A stretch of 31,005 nucleotides of DNA from a virus, in the IMG/VR virus record IMGVR_UViG_3300029787_000217, positions 1 to 31,005 of that record; one strand, given 5' to 3'. The notes under the pieces were generated by a model that saw nothing but the letters and a program-made list of their open reading frames with translations, was not told where the DNA came from and searched no databases. The translations under genes were made by a program, and so were the position numbers. Below, in pieces: positions 1 to 7,396 of this stretch. Position 1 is the first letter of the stretch. Each line of letters starts with the position of its first letter.

Positions 1-1935
1 ACTACAACAACAACTATTCCTGAATGGGAACAGGCTACAGATATAGTATTACCTGAAGATGAATTAGATATAGATGGTGATGAAATAGAAAATAATATTG
101 TAATAGATAATATTTGGACAGGTAAGTATGGATGTACAGATTTTTGTATGAACCTTGAATATCAACAACATGGTGGAGATGGTTCTAATTATTCTTTTGA
201 TTTACCTGACACAATAACAGTAGATGAAGAAGAACTAGACATAGAAATATACGAAGTAGGTTTTATTGTAGGTGCAGTAAACAATGAAGGTAGTGTAACT
301 TATACGCATACAGATGAAACAACTGAAACTAATACTATACAAGCACAACAATATGTATCAGATGAAACTATGTTTGAAGAAATTATCTACAACATATACG
401 ATACATTAGATACCTTTATAGATTCCTTTACTATATTTTTAAATGACTGGTCATTGTTAGATGATATATCTTTTAAATATATTATGCCTACTACTACAAC
501 AACTACCACTACAACATTACCGCCACCGCCCCCAGAACCTGAAGAAGAACCTGAACCTTATATACCTCCTCCACCTCCTGAGCCTGAAAAGTTTGAAGTT
601 GTAATGGAAGATGGAACTGTTAGTGAATATAGGGAAGAAGAAATAGAAGATGGTACAGTAGAACGTGACAACGAACGTCAAAAGAACTTTGATTTATATG
701 GTGTAGAATTAACTGATGAACAAGTTAAACGTGGAGATTTAGAATTATATGACATTGAAATTATTGAAGAAGACCTGGAAGAAATCGGAGACGAGTTTCA
801 TGATGATGATTTTATATATGATGATTTGGAAGACGAGTATGAAGATGAAGAATTTATTGAGCTTACTGAAGAAGAAGTACTTGAACTTGAAAAACAAATG
901 GAACTTGAAGTTGAGTTACTTGAACGTGAAGAAGAATTTGAAATATATGAGTTTGAAACTAAAGAAGAAGCAGAAGAATTTCTTGAAGCAATACTTGAAG
1001 TAGAAGAATACTTAGAAGAAGTAGAAGAAATAGAAATTATAGAAGTTGAGTTTATAGATATCCCTGAAGATATAGTTATAATTATAGAAGAAGAAATAGA
1101 AGAGGAAATAGAAGATGAGTTGGACAAAGAGATATTTAGCGATGACACCGATACAGAAGATGAAATTCAAACAGAGGAGATTTTGGATGAGTCAATACAG
1201 GAAGATGTTGAGGAAGAAGTTGTAGAAGTCTTTAACTTCTTTAAAGATGAAGAAGTTATTGAACTAACTGAAGAAGAGTTAGAAGAAGAAGTTGCTGAAA
1301 TAGAAGAGATTATTGTCTTAGATATTCCTGAAGTAACTGCAGAAGAAATAGAAGAATATACAGAAGAGGAGCTAGAAGAATATGAAGAAGTTAAAGAAGC
1401 CATTATACAAGAGTATGTACAAGAACTTGAAACCGAAGAAGTTATCGAGGTCATAGAAGAAGTCAATGACATAGGTGTACAAAACCTAGAACAAGTTTCT
1501 GTAGAAGTACAAGAGATAGTTCAGGCTGTAGTAGAAGAAGCTATTGAAGAGATTGAAGAACTTACAGAAGAACAAGTAGAAGTAGTTGCAGAAGTACTTC
1601 AGGTACAGACAGAGGACGTAGAAATAATAGCTGAAGCTGTAAAGGAAGATGAAGTAGTAGCTGAAGCTGTTGAAGAATACGTTGAAAGAGCTGTAGAAAA
1701 TGCTGCTGTAGAAAACTATACACTTGCTGACGTTGTTACAGAAGTACAGTTTGAAACATTCTTAGATAATCCAATAGAAACTTTTGTAGATATAGACTTT
1801 GAAGCAATAGAGATAGGAAACATAGGAGATGACATGACTCAAGACCAACGTGAAAAAGCTCAAGAAGTTGTAGTGCCAGTTATTCTGACTAGAATAGCTA
1901 GTATGGCGGCTTTTATGTTTAGGAGAAGTTTATGA
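1..1935 (+). CDS. Very acidic Thr/Pro-linker protein, 5' end outside window
   Basis: The frame is open from base 1, so the gene starts upstream; the first internal ATG is at 148. The visible part begins with a Thr run, then a domain of about 150 residues, then a second Thr run (bases 484-522) leading into a Pro/Glu linker. About 400 residues follow in which glutamate is by far the commonest residue, with regularly spaced Val/Ile/Leu as expected for long charged helices. The C-terminus turns hydrophobic and ends in Arg-Arg-Ser-Leu. I do not recognise a family. Its place just before the lysis genes and its two Thr-linker modules fit a fibre or surface-exposed virion protein, or a protein copying host surface architecture. 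Thr/Pro linkers of this kind are common in actinobacterial surface proteins. The function is inference; the reading frame is certain. Confidence 0.8.
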   Translation, partial: TTTTTIPEWEQATDIVLPEDELDIDGDEIENNIVIDNIWTGKYGCTDFCMNLEYQQHGGDGSNYSFDLPDTITVDEEELDIEIYEVGFIVGAVNNEGSVTYTHTDETTETNTIQAQQYVSDETMFEEIIYNIYDTLDTFIDSFTIFLNDWSLLDDISFKYIMPTTTTTTTTTLPPPPPEPEEEPEPYIPPPPPEPEKFEVVMEDGTVSEYREEEIEDGTVERDNERQKNFDLYGVELTDEQVKRGDLELYDIEIIEEDLEEIGDEFHDDDFIYDDLEDEYEDEEFIELTEEEVLELEKQMELEVELLEREEEFEIYEFETKEEAEEFLEAILEVEEYLEEVEEIEIIEVEFIDIPEDIVIIIEEEIEEEIEDELDKEIFSDDTDTEDEIQTEEILDESIQEDVEEEVVEVFNFFKDEEVIELTEEELEEEVAEIEEIIVLDIPEVTAEEIEEYTEEELEEYEEVKEAIIQEYVQELETEEVIEVIEEVNDIGVQNLEQVSVEVQEIVQAVVEEAIEEIEELTEEQVEVVAEVLQVQTEDVEIIAEAVKEDEVVAEAVEEYVERAVENAAVENYTLADVVTEVQFETFLDNPIETFVDIDFEAIEIGNIGDDMTQDQREKAQEVVVPVILTRIASMAAFMFRRSL

Positions 1936-2120
1936 TAAAAAAGCTATGGTCATGGATAGTGGCTGCAATTAAAGAAACATTAAACCTAAGTTGGACTTTG
2001 GTTGGTTTAGTTATTGCAACGCTGACACTAACAGGGTCTGCACAGCAGGTCACAGGATTAGCTACAGTAATTACACTAGCCATATGGCTATTAACTATCG
2101 GTTTTAGGAAAGGAGAATAG
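1932..2120 (+). CDS. Small two-helix membrane protein, holin-like
   Basis: This 62-aa protein has an amphipathic N-terminus (MIKKLWSWIVAAIKETL) and two hydrophobic stretches, roughly residues 20-35 and 41-57, separated by a short polar turn, with a charged tail ending RKGE. The ATG overlaps the stop of the acidic protein by four bases, so translation is probably coupled. Size, two predicted membrane helices and position before a lysis-type protein and a second holin candidate suggest a holin or antiholin. No family signature is visible, so a generic small membrane protein remains possible. Confidence 0.6.
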   Translation: MIKKLWSWIVAAIKETLNLSWTLVGLVIATLTLTGSAQQVTGLATVITLAIWLLTIGFRKGE

Positions 2121-2122
2121 CA

Positions 2123-2164
2123 ATGGACAATTGTTGTGGTGGTGGATGTTGTGGAGGAAAGTAA
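2123..2164 (+). CDS. 13-residue Cys/Gly-rich micro-ORF
   Basis: The ORF MDNCCGGGCCGGK starts three bases after the membrane-protein stop. It has a good ribosome-binding sequence (AGGAG at 2111-2115, seven bases before the ATG). Two Cys-Cys pairs separated by three glycines would suit metal or thiol chemistry, but the peptide is too short to classify. It overlaps another Cys-containing frame (2151-2252). Either may be the real gene, or this start may only deliver ribosomes to the next one. The evidence is the start signal alone. Confidence 0.3.
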   Translation: MDNCCGGGCCGGK

Positions 2165-2252
2165 GTGCTATACTTATACAGATAAGAATGGAACACATAT
2201 AAGCGTGTGTGACTGTAAATACGGAGGTATAGGTGAAGCTAACAGTTGTTAG
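2151..2252 (+). CDS. Cys-rich short ORF overlapping the DUF5675 gene start
   Basis: This frame is open from directly after the stop at 2120 to 2252. From a GTG at 2151 (others at 2136, 2139 and 2142) it would give about 33 residues containing KCYTYTDKNGTHISVCDC. The central part, with alternating aromatic and polar residues and three close cysteines, looks more protein-like than chance. No start has a convincing ribosome-binding site, and the 3' end overlaps the next gene by 20 bases. It is listed as a possible tiny gene only. Confidence 0.22.
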   Translation: MEESKCYTYTDKNGTHISVCDCKYGGIGEANSC

Positions 2253-2829
2253 AACTCAATTTGGTACAGATGCTACCAATGGATTGCTGTTTATAGATGG
2301 TTTATTTGAATGTTATACATTGGAAGACCAGTATCAAGCAGTAAAAGTAATGCATGAAACATGCATACCAGAAGGAACTTACGATATAGAATTTAGAAAG
2401 ACAGGTGGATTCCACGCTAAGTATTCAGAAAGATATAAGAATGCACACTATGGAATGTTACACATACAAGATGTACCTAACTTTACGTATATCTTAATTC
2501 ATACAGGGAACACTGATGAACATACATCAGGTTGTTTAATTGTAGGAGAAACACAACAGGATTTAGAAATATCTAAAGATGGATTTATAGGTTCAAGTGC
2601 GGTTGCTTACAAAAAGATGTATGCAAAAGTTGCTAATCAATTACTACAAGGTAAGAAAGTTACAATAGAATATACAACTATTAATAACTTACTTGAAAAC
2701 AAACCTACTGTAGATAACAAAGCTAAAGACCATACTGTCTTAGCTAGCACAGTGTATGAAAAACTACAAGAAATCAACGGAAATGTTATTAAAACTAACG
2801 CTATGTTGAAAGGTAGATTGATACAATGA
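2233..2829 (+). CDS. DUF5675-family protein, candidate lysis enzyme
   Basis: This 198-aa protein starts at a GTG, with GGAGG at 2223-2227 five bases upstream. Residues 1-110 match what I know of the DUF5675 phage family: a short strand-rich start, a CIPEGTYDI turn near residue 44, and IHTGNTDEHTSGCLIVG (residues 89-105). In that segment H90, H97 and C101 have the His...Gly-Cys arrangement reminiscent of L,D-transpeptidase (YkuD) catalytic sites. The C-terminal 60 residues are more polar and helical. It sits between two holin-like genes, where an endolysin is expected, and no other endolysin is in the window. Cell-wall activity is inferred from position and motif resemblance and is not established for the family. 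Confidence 0.7.
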   Translation: MKLTVVRTQFGTDATNGLLFIDGLFECYTLEDQYQAVKVMHETCIPEGTYDIEFRKTGGFHAKYSERYKNAHYGMLHIQDVPNFTYILIHTGNTDEHTSGCLIVGETQQDLEISKDGFIGSSAVAYKKMYAKVANQLLQGKKVTIEYTTINNLLENKPTVDNKAKDHTVLASTVYEKLQEINGNVIKTNAMLKGRLIQ

Positions 2830-3137
2830 GCTTGTTTGAGAAATCAAATAGAAGAAGAAACCGAGACGGCACATTCAAGAAGGATGTGGGGTGGACTCCT
2901 TGGTCTGAATCATGGGAGTATAAGATGAGTGAAGACTTAAAAGATATGTTAGAGCGTACTGCTTGGACATTCATTGAAGCCTTTATTGGTGCTTTAACTG
3001 TAGCTCCACTAGTTGGTGTAGACGCTGAAGTACTTCAGTTAGCTGCATTAGCAGGTGGTGGTGCTGCACTCGCTGTTGTGAAGACATACGCTAAAAAACA
3101 AATTGGTAGCGGTGGCTCACAAACAGTTAGTAAGTAA
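2826..3137 (+). CDS. Phage holin, r1t-like
   Basis: This 103-aa protein overlaps the preceding stop by four bases (ATGA). It has a basic, aromatic N-terminus, then a helix starting RTAWTFIEAFIGALTV (about residues 44-62). After a short turn containing GVDAE comes a second hydrophobic helix rich in Ala/Gly and ending in VVKTYAKKQ. This R-T-A-W-T-F...-A...VVK pattern is the one I associate with the r1t type of holins from Gram-positive and actinobacterial phages. A holin makes lethal membrane lesions that time lysis. It is the last gene before a strong hairpin and the opposing minus-strand block. Confidence 0.72.
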   Translation: MSLFEKSNRRRNRDGTFKKDVGWTPWSESWEYKMSEDLKDMLERTAWTFIEAFIGALTVAPLVGVDAEVLQLAALAGGGAALAVVKTYAKKQIGSGGSQTVSK

Positions 3138-3148
3138 TTGATATAGCA

Positions 3149-3181
3149 AAGCCGAGGGTGTTATCCTTTCTACCTCGGCTT
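3149..3181. terminator. Hairpin terminator between convergent gene blocks
   Basis: A nine-base-pair stem (3149-3157 with 3173-3181, core GCCGAGG/CCTCGGC) encloses a 15-base loop. It lies between the holin stop at 3137 and the stop of the opposing gene at 3196. There is no long U-tract on either strand, so it may act bidirectionally or as an RNA 3'-end stabiliser. Confidence 0.6.
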
Positions 3182-3195
3182 CTGCTTACTATGAA

Positions 3196-3966
3196 TTAAA
3201 AGGGTGCTTCTCCTGGTTTAATATCATCTAATGATTTAGGCTTAGGTAATGTCATACCATTCTGTACTGCAGCATAATCTTTCCAACTGCTAGGTACTGA
3301 TTTATTATCCATCCACCAAGACTTAGCAAAGACTTTACCATCTACAGTATCTCCTGCTGTACATTGTGACATAGCCTGACATCTAAAATCAGGACTATTA
3401 GGTTTATTCTTTTCCTCAGTCTTATAGTATTTAACTCTTGCATCTGAGCCACAGGGACATATAAGTCCTGCATCATCAATAGCTAATTTACCACCAGGAT
3501 GTGTGTCACCTTTTCTATCACCAAAACCAGCATCTTTAATTTGCTTTGTAGGAGAAGCAGTAGAAGAAGTCCCTGACTCCTTAACATCCTCTACTACTTT
3601 TTTCTCCTTTTGTTTTGGCGGTGTGGAAACAACCTTTGACATTTCTTCTCTACTAGGTCTCTTTTTATTAGACCCTTGATACTTCCAGTTAGCTAATGCT
3701 CTACCTATAGCAGATGTCTCACAGTTTTCCATCCATGCATCTGCATTAGCAAAGCCACCTTGACCTTTAGTTTCTTGTGCAATACCTGTTGATACAGGTA
3801 ATACTTTCTTTTCATCTGTATATATCTCAGCTTTAATTGATACACATGAGCCATCATCTGTGATATGTACAACGTTAGTTTCAATACGCCCATTAGGACA
3901 GTCGTCCCAAAACTTCTTGAGCCTATCTTCCACCATTTCATATTCATTTAAATTAAATTTAGCCAC
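3196..3966 (-). CDS. ssDNA-binding/annealing-like recombination protein
   Basis: The 256-aa protein reads from a GTG at 3966, preceded by AAAGGAGG. Residues 1-100 have the pattern of phage single-strand DNA-binding or annealing proteins: a start like YEMVEDRLKKFWDDCPNGRI, an acidic strand-rich middle, and ENCETSAIGRALANWKY at about 80-96, a motif shared by several phage ssDNA-annealing and replication-associated families. A low-complexity linker (about 105-150) leads to a C-terminal segment with four cysteines (CPCG...C...C, about 169-202), probably a zinc-binding site. It is the last gene of a short operon with a metallophosphatase and a DNA-binding-like protein, which supports a role in DNA repair, recombination or replication. 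The exact family needs a profile search. Confidence 0.55.
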   Translation of the reverse strand: MAKFNLNEYEMVEDRLKKFWDDCPNGRIETNVVHITDDGSCVSIKAEIYTDEKKVLPVSTGIAQETKGQGGFANADAWMENCETSAIGRALANWKYQGSNKKRPSREEMSKVVSTPPKQKEKKVVEDVKESGTSSTASPTKQIKDAGFGDRKGDTHPGGKLAIDDAGLICPCGSDARVKYYKTEEKNKPNSPDFRCQAMSQCTAGDTVDGKVFAKSWWMDNKSVPSSWKDYAAVQNGMTLPKPKSLDDIKPGEAPF

Positions 3967-3985
3967 ATCGCCTCCTTTGACTAAT

Positions 3986-4135
3986 CTATTCTTCTTCTAA
4001 TTGAATGTTATCTAAACGAGTAACGCCTACTTTTAAAAGCACTTGCTCGTATTCACCGTCAGTTTCAATCAAGAGTTTTGGTATAGTACCAACTCCTGCA
4101 AACTCAACAGCTTTAACATTTAATGTTTTTGCCAT
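3986..4135 (-). CDS. Hypothetical 49-aa protein
   Basis: The ORF starts with ATG at 4135 (MAKTLNVKAVEFAGVGTI) and ends EEE-stop at 3986. A purine-rich AGAGGAA lies upstream, inside the end of the metallophosphatase gene. It fills exactly the space between that gene and the ssDNA-binding-like gene, in the same direction and with normal operon spacing. The protein looks like a small strand-rich fold with an acidic tail. No family is recognised. A longer plus-strand frame covering 4005-4247 is its antisense shadow. Confidence 0.65.
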   Translation of the reverse strand: MAKTLNVKAVEFAGVGTIPKLLIETDGEYEQVLLKVGVTRLDNIQLEEE

Positions 4136-4138
4136 ATA

Positions 4139-5206
4139 CTATTCCTCTAAGTTAACCAAGTATTCTGCAGTTACACCTTTATCAGGTTTCACAAACAAAC
4201 AAAACTGCGATGGTCTACCCATACTTGCTAATTGTTCTTGTGCATAACTGTTGTAACTTTCAGTCGAACCATTTACCCATACACGTACATCATTAATATA
4301 TAGTGATGTTGGTGTGTGATAATGTCCTGCAACTGCGTGTGTAAAGTCTTCCATCAAGCCATTTGCTGCAAGAGCTTTCCAACCTAGTATTTTTTTATTG
4401 TATCCGTAAAACGGAACGCCCATTGAACCACGGATATTATCTCCATGGAAACAAAAGAATTTAGCTTTTTCACCAAGATTAGCTACGGTGTACCAATGAT
4501 TGTCAACACCTTCAGGGATGATAAAGTTTATTCTCTTTTCATCCTTGAACATAGTCTGTAGTATTTTTCCTAACATTCTATCAGCATTCGTTTCTGGATT
4601 GTAATCTCTGCGTGACCTACCCCCTAGAGCACCGTGATTACCTATCACCCAGTATACATCTACTTCTTGAAAGTTTTCTAATAAGATACTTAAAAAACTA
4701 TGCATCATTCTTGGACCATCTACTGTTACTTGCCTATATAAAGAACTGTCTATTAAATGTGCCTGCCCTGGAAATATAAGCTCTCCTTCAACAATATCTC
4801 CTAGACAAAGTACTGCACACTTCTCTACTTTATGTGTTGCCCTTTGTATTTCAGCAAGTTTTACAATCTTATGTGCATATCTAATAACTCTCTCCTCAGC
4901 TACCAAACTGTCGTAGTCTGGGGTTCTCTTTGCGAGTTGTATATCTGAAAGTAACGGCACACAGATTTCCTCTTGTGTTGTGGATTTTCTAGATTTAGCA
5001 GGTTTGCTAATTTTAGGAAGTGATAGAGTAGACATGCCGTCTCTTGCACCTTGATAAACTGCCTCAATCATATCGGCTTTCTTGTCTTTAAGTTTATCTA
5101 TTTGTTTAAGCAATCGCTCATTGGTATTCTTTAAGTCTTTTATTCTATCGCTCTCAGCTTCAGCTAAGAGGTCTGCAAGTTCTTTATGGTTAGTTTTTTT
5201 CGGCAT
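4139..5206 (-). CDS. Calcineurin-like metallophosphatase
   Basis: The protein has 355 residues. After a charged, probably coiled-coil N-terminus (residues 5-50) come the metallophosphatase motifs in order: SDIQ at 87-90, GD at 136-137, GNH at 189-191, HGD at 254-256 and GHYH at 294-297. The family binds two metal ions and hydrolyses phosphodiesters, with nucleases such as Mre11/SbcD and phosphatases as relatives. The first motif is normally D-x-H, but here the third position is Gln90. The sequence resembles metallophosphoesterases I know from other phages, for example the GNHGALGGRSRR segment. It overlaps the upstream HTH-like gene by 17 bases, and a nuclease role in DNA metabolism is likely. 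Substrate unknown. Confidence 0.8.
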   Translation of the reverse strand: MPKKTNHKELADLLAEAESDRIKDLKNTNERLLKQIDKLKDKKADMIEAVYQGARDGMSTLSLPKISKPAKSRKSTTQEEICVPLLSDIQLAKRTPDYDSLVAEERVIRYAHKIVKLAEIQRATHKVEKCAVLCLGDIVEGELIFPGQAHLIDSSLYRQVTVDGPRMMHSFLSILLENFQEVDVYWVIGNHGALGGRSRRDYNPETNADRMLGKILQTMFKDEKRINFIIPEGVDNHWYTVANLGEKAKFFCFHGDNIRGSMGVPFYGYNKKILGWKALAANGLMEDFTHAVAGHYHTPTSLYINDVRVWVNGSTESYNSYAQEQLASMGRPSQFCLFVKPDKGVTAEYLVNLEE

Positions 5207-5465
5207 ATTGTTTCTCCAAATCTGCTAGCCATAAACGAACACGGCTACGAGAAACTGTAAATTCATATTCCCGTTCCAATATTTCGCTAACTACTCTAGC
5301 GTTAGCCTTAGTGCCTTCTGTTGCAACCCTTTTAGATAATGTTTCGATAAAAGGAATAGCCTTTGCAGGTATTCTTTCATACCAATGGACATTACCACCC
5401 ATTGTTTTTTGTGTTGCCTCATCTATTAAAGATGACACCCCTGTTTTGTTTTCTGTTTTACTCAT
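5190..5465 (-). CDS. Small HTH-like DNA-binding protein
   Basis: This 91-aa protein begins MSKTENKTGVSSLIDEA. Residues 30-50 form a helix (AKAIPFIETLSKRVATEG), and residues 56-86 read like a helix-turn-helix: ARVVSEILEREYEFTVSRSRVRLWLADLEKQY. It overlaps the metallophosphatase gene by 17 bases and is the first gene of this minus-strand operon, directly behind a promoter with no room for a leader. First position and small size would suit an autoregulator or replication accessory protein. The fold is inferred by eye, without a clear family match. Confidence 0.6.
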   Translation of the reverse strand: MSKTENKTGVSSLIDEATQKTMGGNVHWYERIPAKAIPFIETLSKRVATEGTKANARVVSEILEREYEFTVSRSRVRLWLADLEKQYAEKN

Positions 5466-5471
5466 GAGTTA

Positions 5472-5500
5472 ATTGTAATGTGATTGTGATTTAGTTGCAA
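5472..5500 (-). promoter_or_regulatory. Consensus promoter for a leaderless transcript
   Basis: On the minus strand TTGCAA (5495-5500) is followed after exactly 17 bases by TACAAT (5472-5477). Only six bases then separate it from the ATG at 5465, which puts the predicted first transcribed base on the A of the start codon. No ribosome-binding sequence is present. Just upstream lies (GCATAT) repeated three times (about 5525-5543), a possible regulator site. Confidence 0.6.
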
Positions 5501-5544
5501 CCTTTAGAATATAAATATAATTGTGCATATGCATATGCATATAA

Positions 5545-5584
5545 AAAGAAAAAATAAAAAAATGTGGGTGCTTTCACACCCACA
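5545..5584 (-). terminator. Rho-independent terminator after the VWA operon
   Basis: On the minus strand an eight-base-pair stem (5577-5584 with 5563-5570, core GTGGGTG/CACCCAC) with a six-base loop is followed by a run rich in T (complement of about 5545-5562). It closes the leftward block that ends with the VWA gene at 5615 and isolates it from the leaderless promoter downstream. Confidence 0.75.
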
Positions 5585-5595
5585 CTTTACACGGC

Positions 5596-5619
5596 AATAG
5601 GAACGAGAGTATTCCTATT
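5596..5619. repeat. Perfect 8-bp inverted repeat at the VWA gene end
   Basis: AATAGGAA (5596-5603) and TTCCTATT (5612-5619) enclose an eight-base loop and overlap the VWA stop codon. Together with the GC-rich terminator 12 bases further on, it gives a double hairpin at the 3' end of the leftward transcript. Confidence 0.5.
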
Positions 5620-7396
5620 TCTTTACTGATAGCTGTTTAGCTACCTCTTTTACCATATCTACATTTTCAATAGGTATGATATTATTCTTTAACATAAATC
5701 GTTCTATCTCTAATACTCTCTTAGTAGATAGAGTTATAGACCTACCTGTATGTTCATCAACACCAATAACTTGTTGGTCTGATACCCAAATTCTTGGCTC
5801 TGGTTGTTCAGCTAGTAACTTCAATGCTTCTAAGTCAACTGAGTTAGCACCATACTGATTAAGTTTTTCAATAGCGTCTTTACTCATACTGCCGTTGTCG
5901 GCAATAATACGAATATCTCCATCATAACCATCATGTTTTCCGTGATAACCTACATATCCAGCTATCCAACTAGCAGGTAATAGATTAACTATTTCCTCTA
6001 CATCATCAGAATAGAAACCCATACTTCCAGAACAATCAATCATCATACTTCCACCTGCTACTGTTTTCCTACTTTGAAAAACTTTTCGGTCGGTAGTAAG
6101 TCGGTGCATGTTCTTAGGAACTACACCTGTATCATTGTTTCTTTTCCTAAGTTCCCTAATAGCTTTGTGTATTTTAGAATCAGGACTGAACCTATGTACT
6201 CTAGCTTTACCATGTACACCACCATCATTAGTTCTGTGGTCTACATAATGTCTTTGTCTTTCATGGTTTCTATCAGCTTCCTGCATAATTTTCTCTTTGA
6301 GTTCATCACTCAATTCATTAGGCAAACTAAGTCCGTCTGGACTTTCCTCTGCCTCTTTAGAGTTAGCAGGAGTTGGCTTGTAGTTATCACTAGGCAAACC
6401 TTTTTCAGCTAGTGTTTTACCACGACCACCATAATATCTTTTGGATAGGTCGCCCATTAGATACTTGTAAGTTCTGTTTACTCTGTATCTCAACTGCTTA
6501 GAACTAAGTTTCCATGTTCTAACAATATACTTTTCTAGGCTGTTAGAATATTTCCATCTCTGATTTACAGATGAAAATTCTCTAACATAACTTGCTGTAT
6601 CAGATATAACATAATTAACTTGGTCAATTAGTTGTTGTATGTACTGTACATCTTGATTTCTTATATCAATAGGTATATTAAAAGGTACATTACTTGCAAC
6701 TATTTTCTCAACATCATCTTTCTTTATCATGTTGTAACGCCACTCTCCATACAAAGCAAACTGTTTAGTTAGATTGTATTGAAACTTACTTATGTCTTTG
6801 TCCTCATACAATTCTCTGATAGCTCTCCATACAGTAAGCTGTACATTGTGTTCATTAGGTTGAAGTCCAACAGGTTTTCTCCAATATCTGTACTGCTTGT
6901 ACTCATTAAAGAAAGCTACATCAAAGTCAGTTAGTTCTTTTCGTTCTAACAATTCTCGTATAGCTTCATCTGTGTCATCAATATCATACTTACGTTCATG
7001 ATTATCAATAATATTCTTTATGTATTCATAACGTTTCTCACCACCCATATCTTTTAGTACTTCATGTATTCTCTTACGGGCGTACCTAATACCTACTAAC
7101 ATCTGTGATAAATACAATATAGTTTCATCTTTCTTTTGAAACTTCATGTCGCTCATCAACAACTTAACATAGATACCTGCTTGAACTAACAGTTCTCTAT
7201 CTTTATTGTTTGCAGTAGCTATCCACTTTGGTATGTTAATATCGTTTTTGTTACTCCGTTTTGCAGGTGTATCTGTATAAACAACATTGTAATTTCTTAC
7301 TTCGTTACCAAACAAAGCTATGTTAGGTAGAACAGTAGGAATTTTACCTACTGCTTTTCTACCTTTAACCTTGAATAAACTACTCGTCTTCTTCAT
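5615..7396 (-). CDS. VWA-domain protein, CobT/ViaA-like partner of the AAA+ ATPase
   Basis: The protein has 593 residues and starts at ATG 7396, overlapping the ATPase stop by 17 bases. Residues 1-340 are mostly helical, charged and rich in Tyr and Arg. A linker follows (about 345-400), then a C-terminal von Willebrand A-like domain with the metal-ion motif DCSGSMG (454-460) and a later WVSDQQ with Asp540 that would sit in the same site. This N-helical/C-VWA build is that of CobT, ViaA and CoxE, which work with MoxR-class AAA+ ATPases as substrate adaptors. The gene directly upstream is such an ATPase, so the pair probably forms a remodelling complex. No CobN or cobalamin gene is nearby, so cobalt chelation is not supported. 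Target unknown. Confidence 0.75.
   Translation of the reverse strand: MKKTSSLFKVKGRKAVGKIPTVLPNIALFGNEVRNYNVVYTDTPAKRSNKNDINIPKWIATANNKDRELLVQAGIYVKLLMSDMKFQKKDETILYLSQMLVGIRYARKRIHEVLKDMGGEKRYEYIKNIIDNHERKYDIDDTDEAIRELLERKELTDFDVAFFNEYKQYRYWRKPVGLQPNEHNVQLTVWRAIRELYEDKDISKFQYNLTKQFALYGEWRYNMIKKDDVEKIVASNVPFNIPIDIRNQDVQYIQQLIDQVNYVISDTASYVREFSSVNQRWKYSNSLEKYIVRTWKLSSKQLRYRVNRTYKYLMGDLSKRYYGGRGKTLAEKGLPSDNYKPTPANSKEAEESPDGLSLPNELSDELKEKIMQEADRNHERQRHYVDHRTNDGGVHGKARVHRFSPDSKIHKAIRELRKRNNDTGVVPKNMHRLTTDRKVFQSRKTVAGGSMMIDCSGSMGFYSDDVEEIVNLLPASWIAGYVGYHGKHDGYDGDIRIIADNGSMSKDAIEKLNQYGANSVDLEALKLLAEQPEPRIWVSDQQVIGVDEHTGRSITLSTKRVLEIERFMLKNNIIPIENVDMVKEVAKQLSVKK

Noticed and set aside
798-1472. Ser-rich minus-strand frames opposite the acidic gene
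   Set aside because: They are the antisense of GAA/GAT-rich codons (giving TTC/TCT Ser/Ser-like composition), have no start signals and lie wholly within a convincing gene.
4005-4247. Plus-strand frame of 80 aa
   Set aside because: It overlaps the 49-aa minus gene and the metallophosphatase end, has no ribosome-binding site and lies in a leftward operon.
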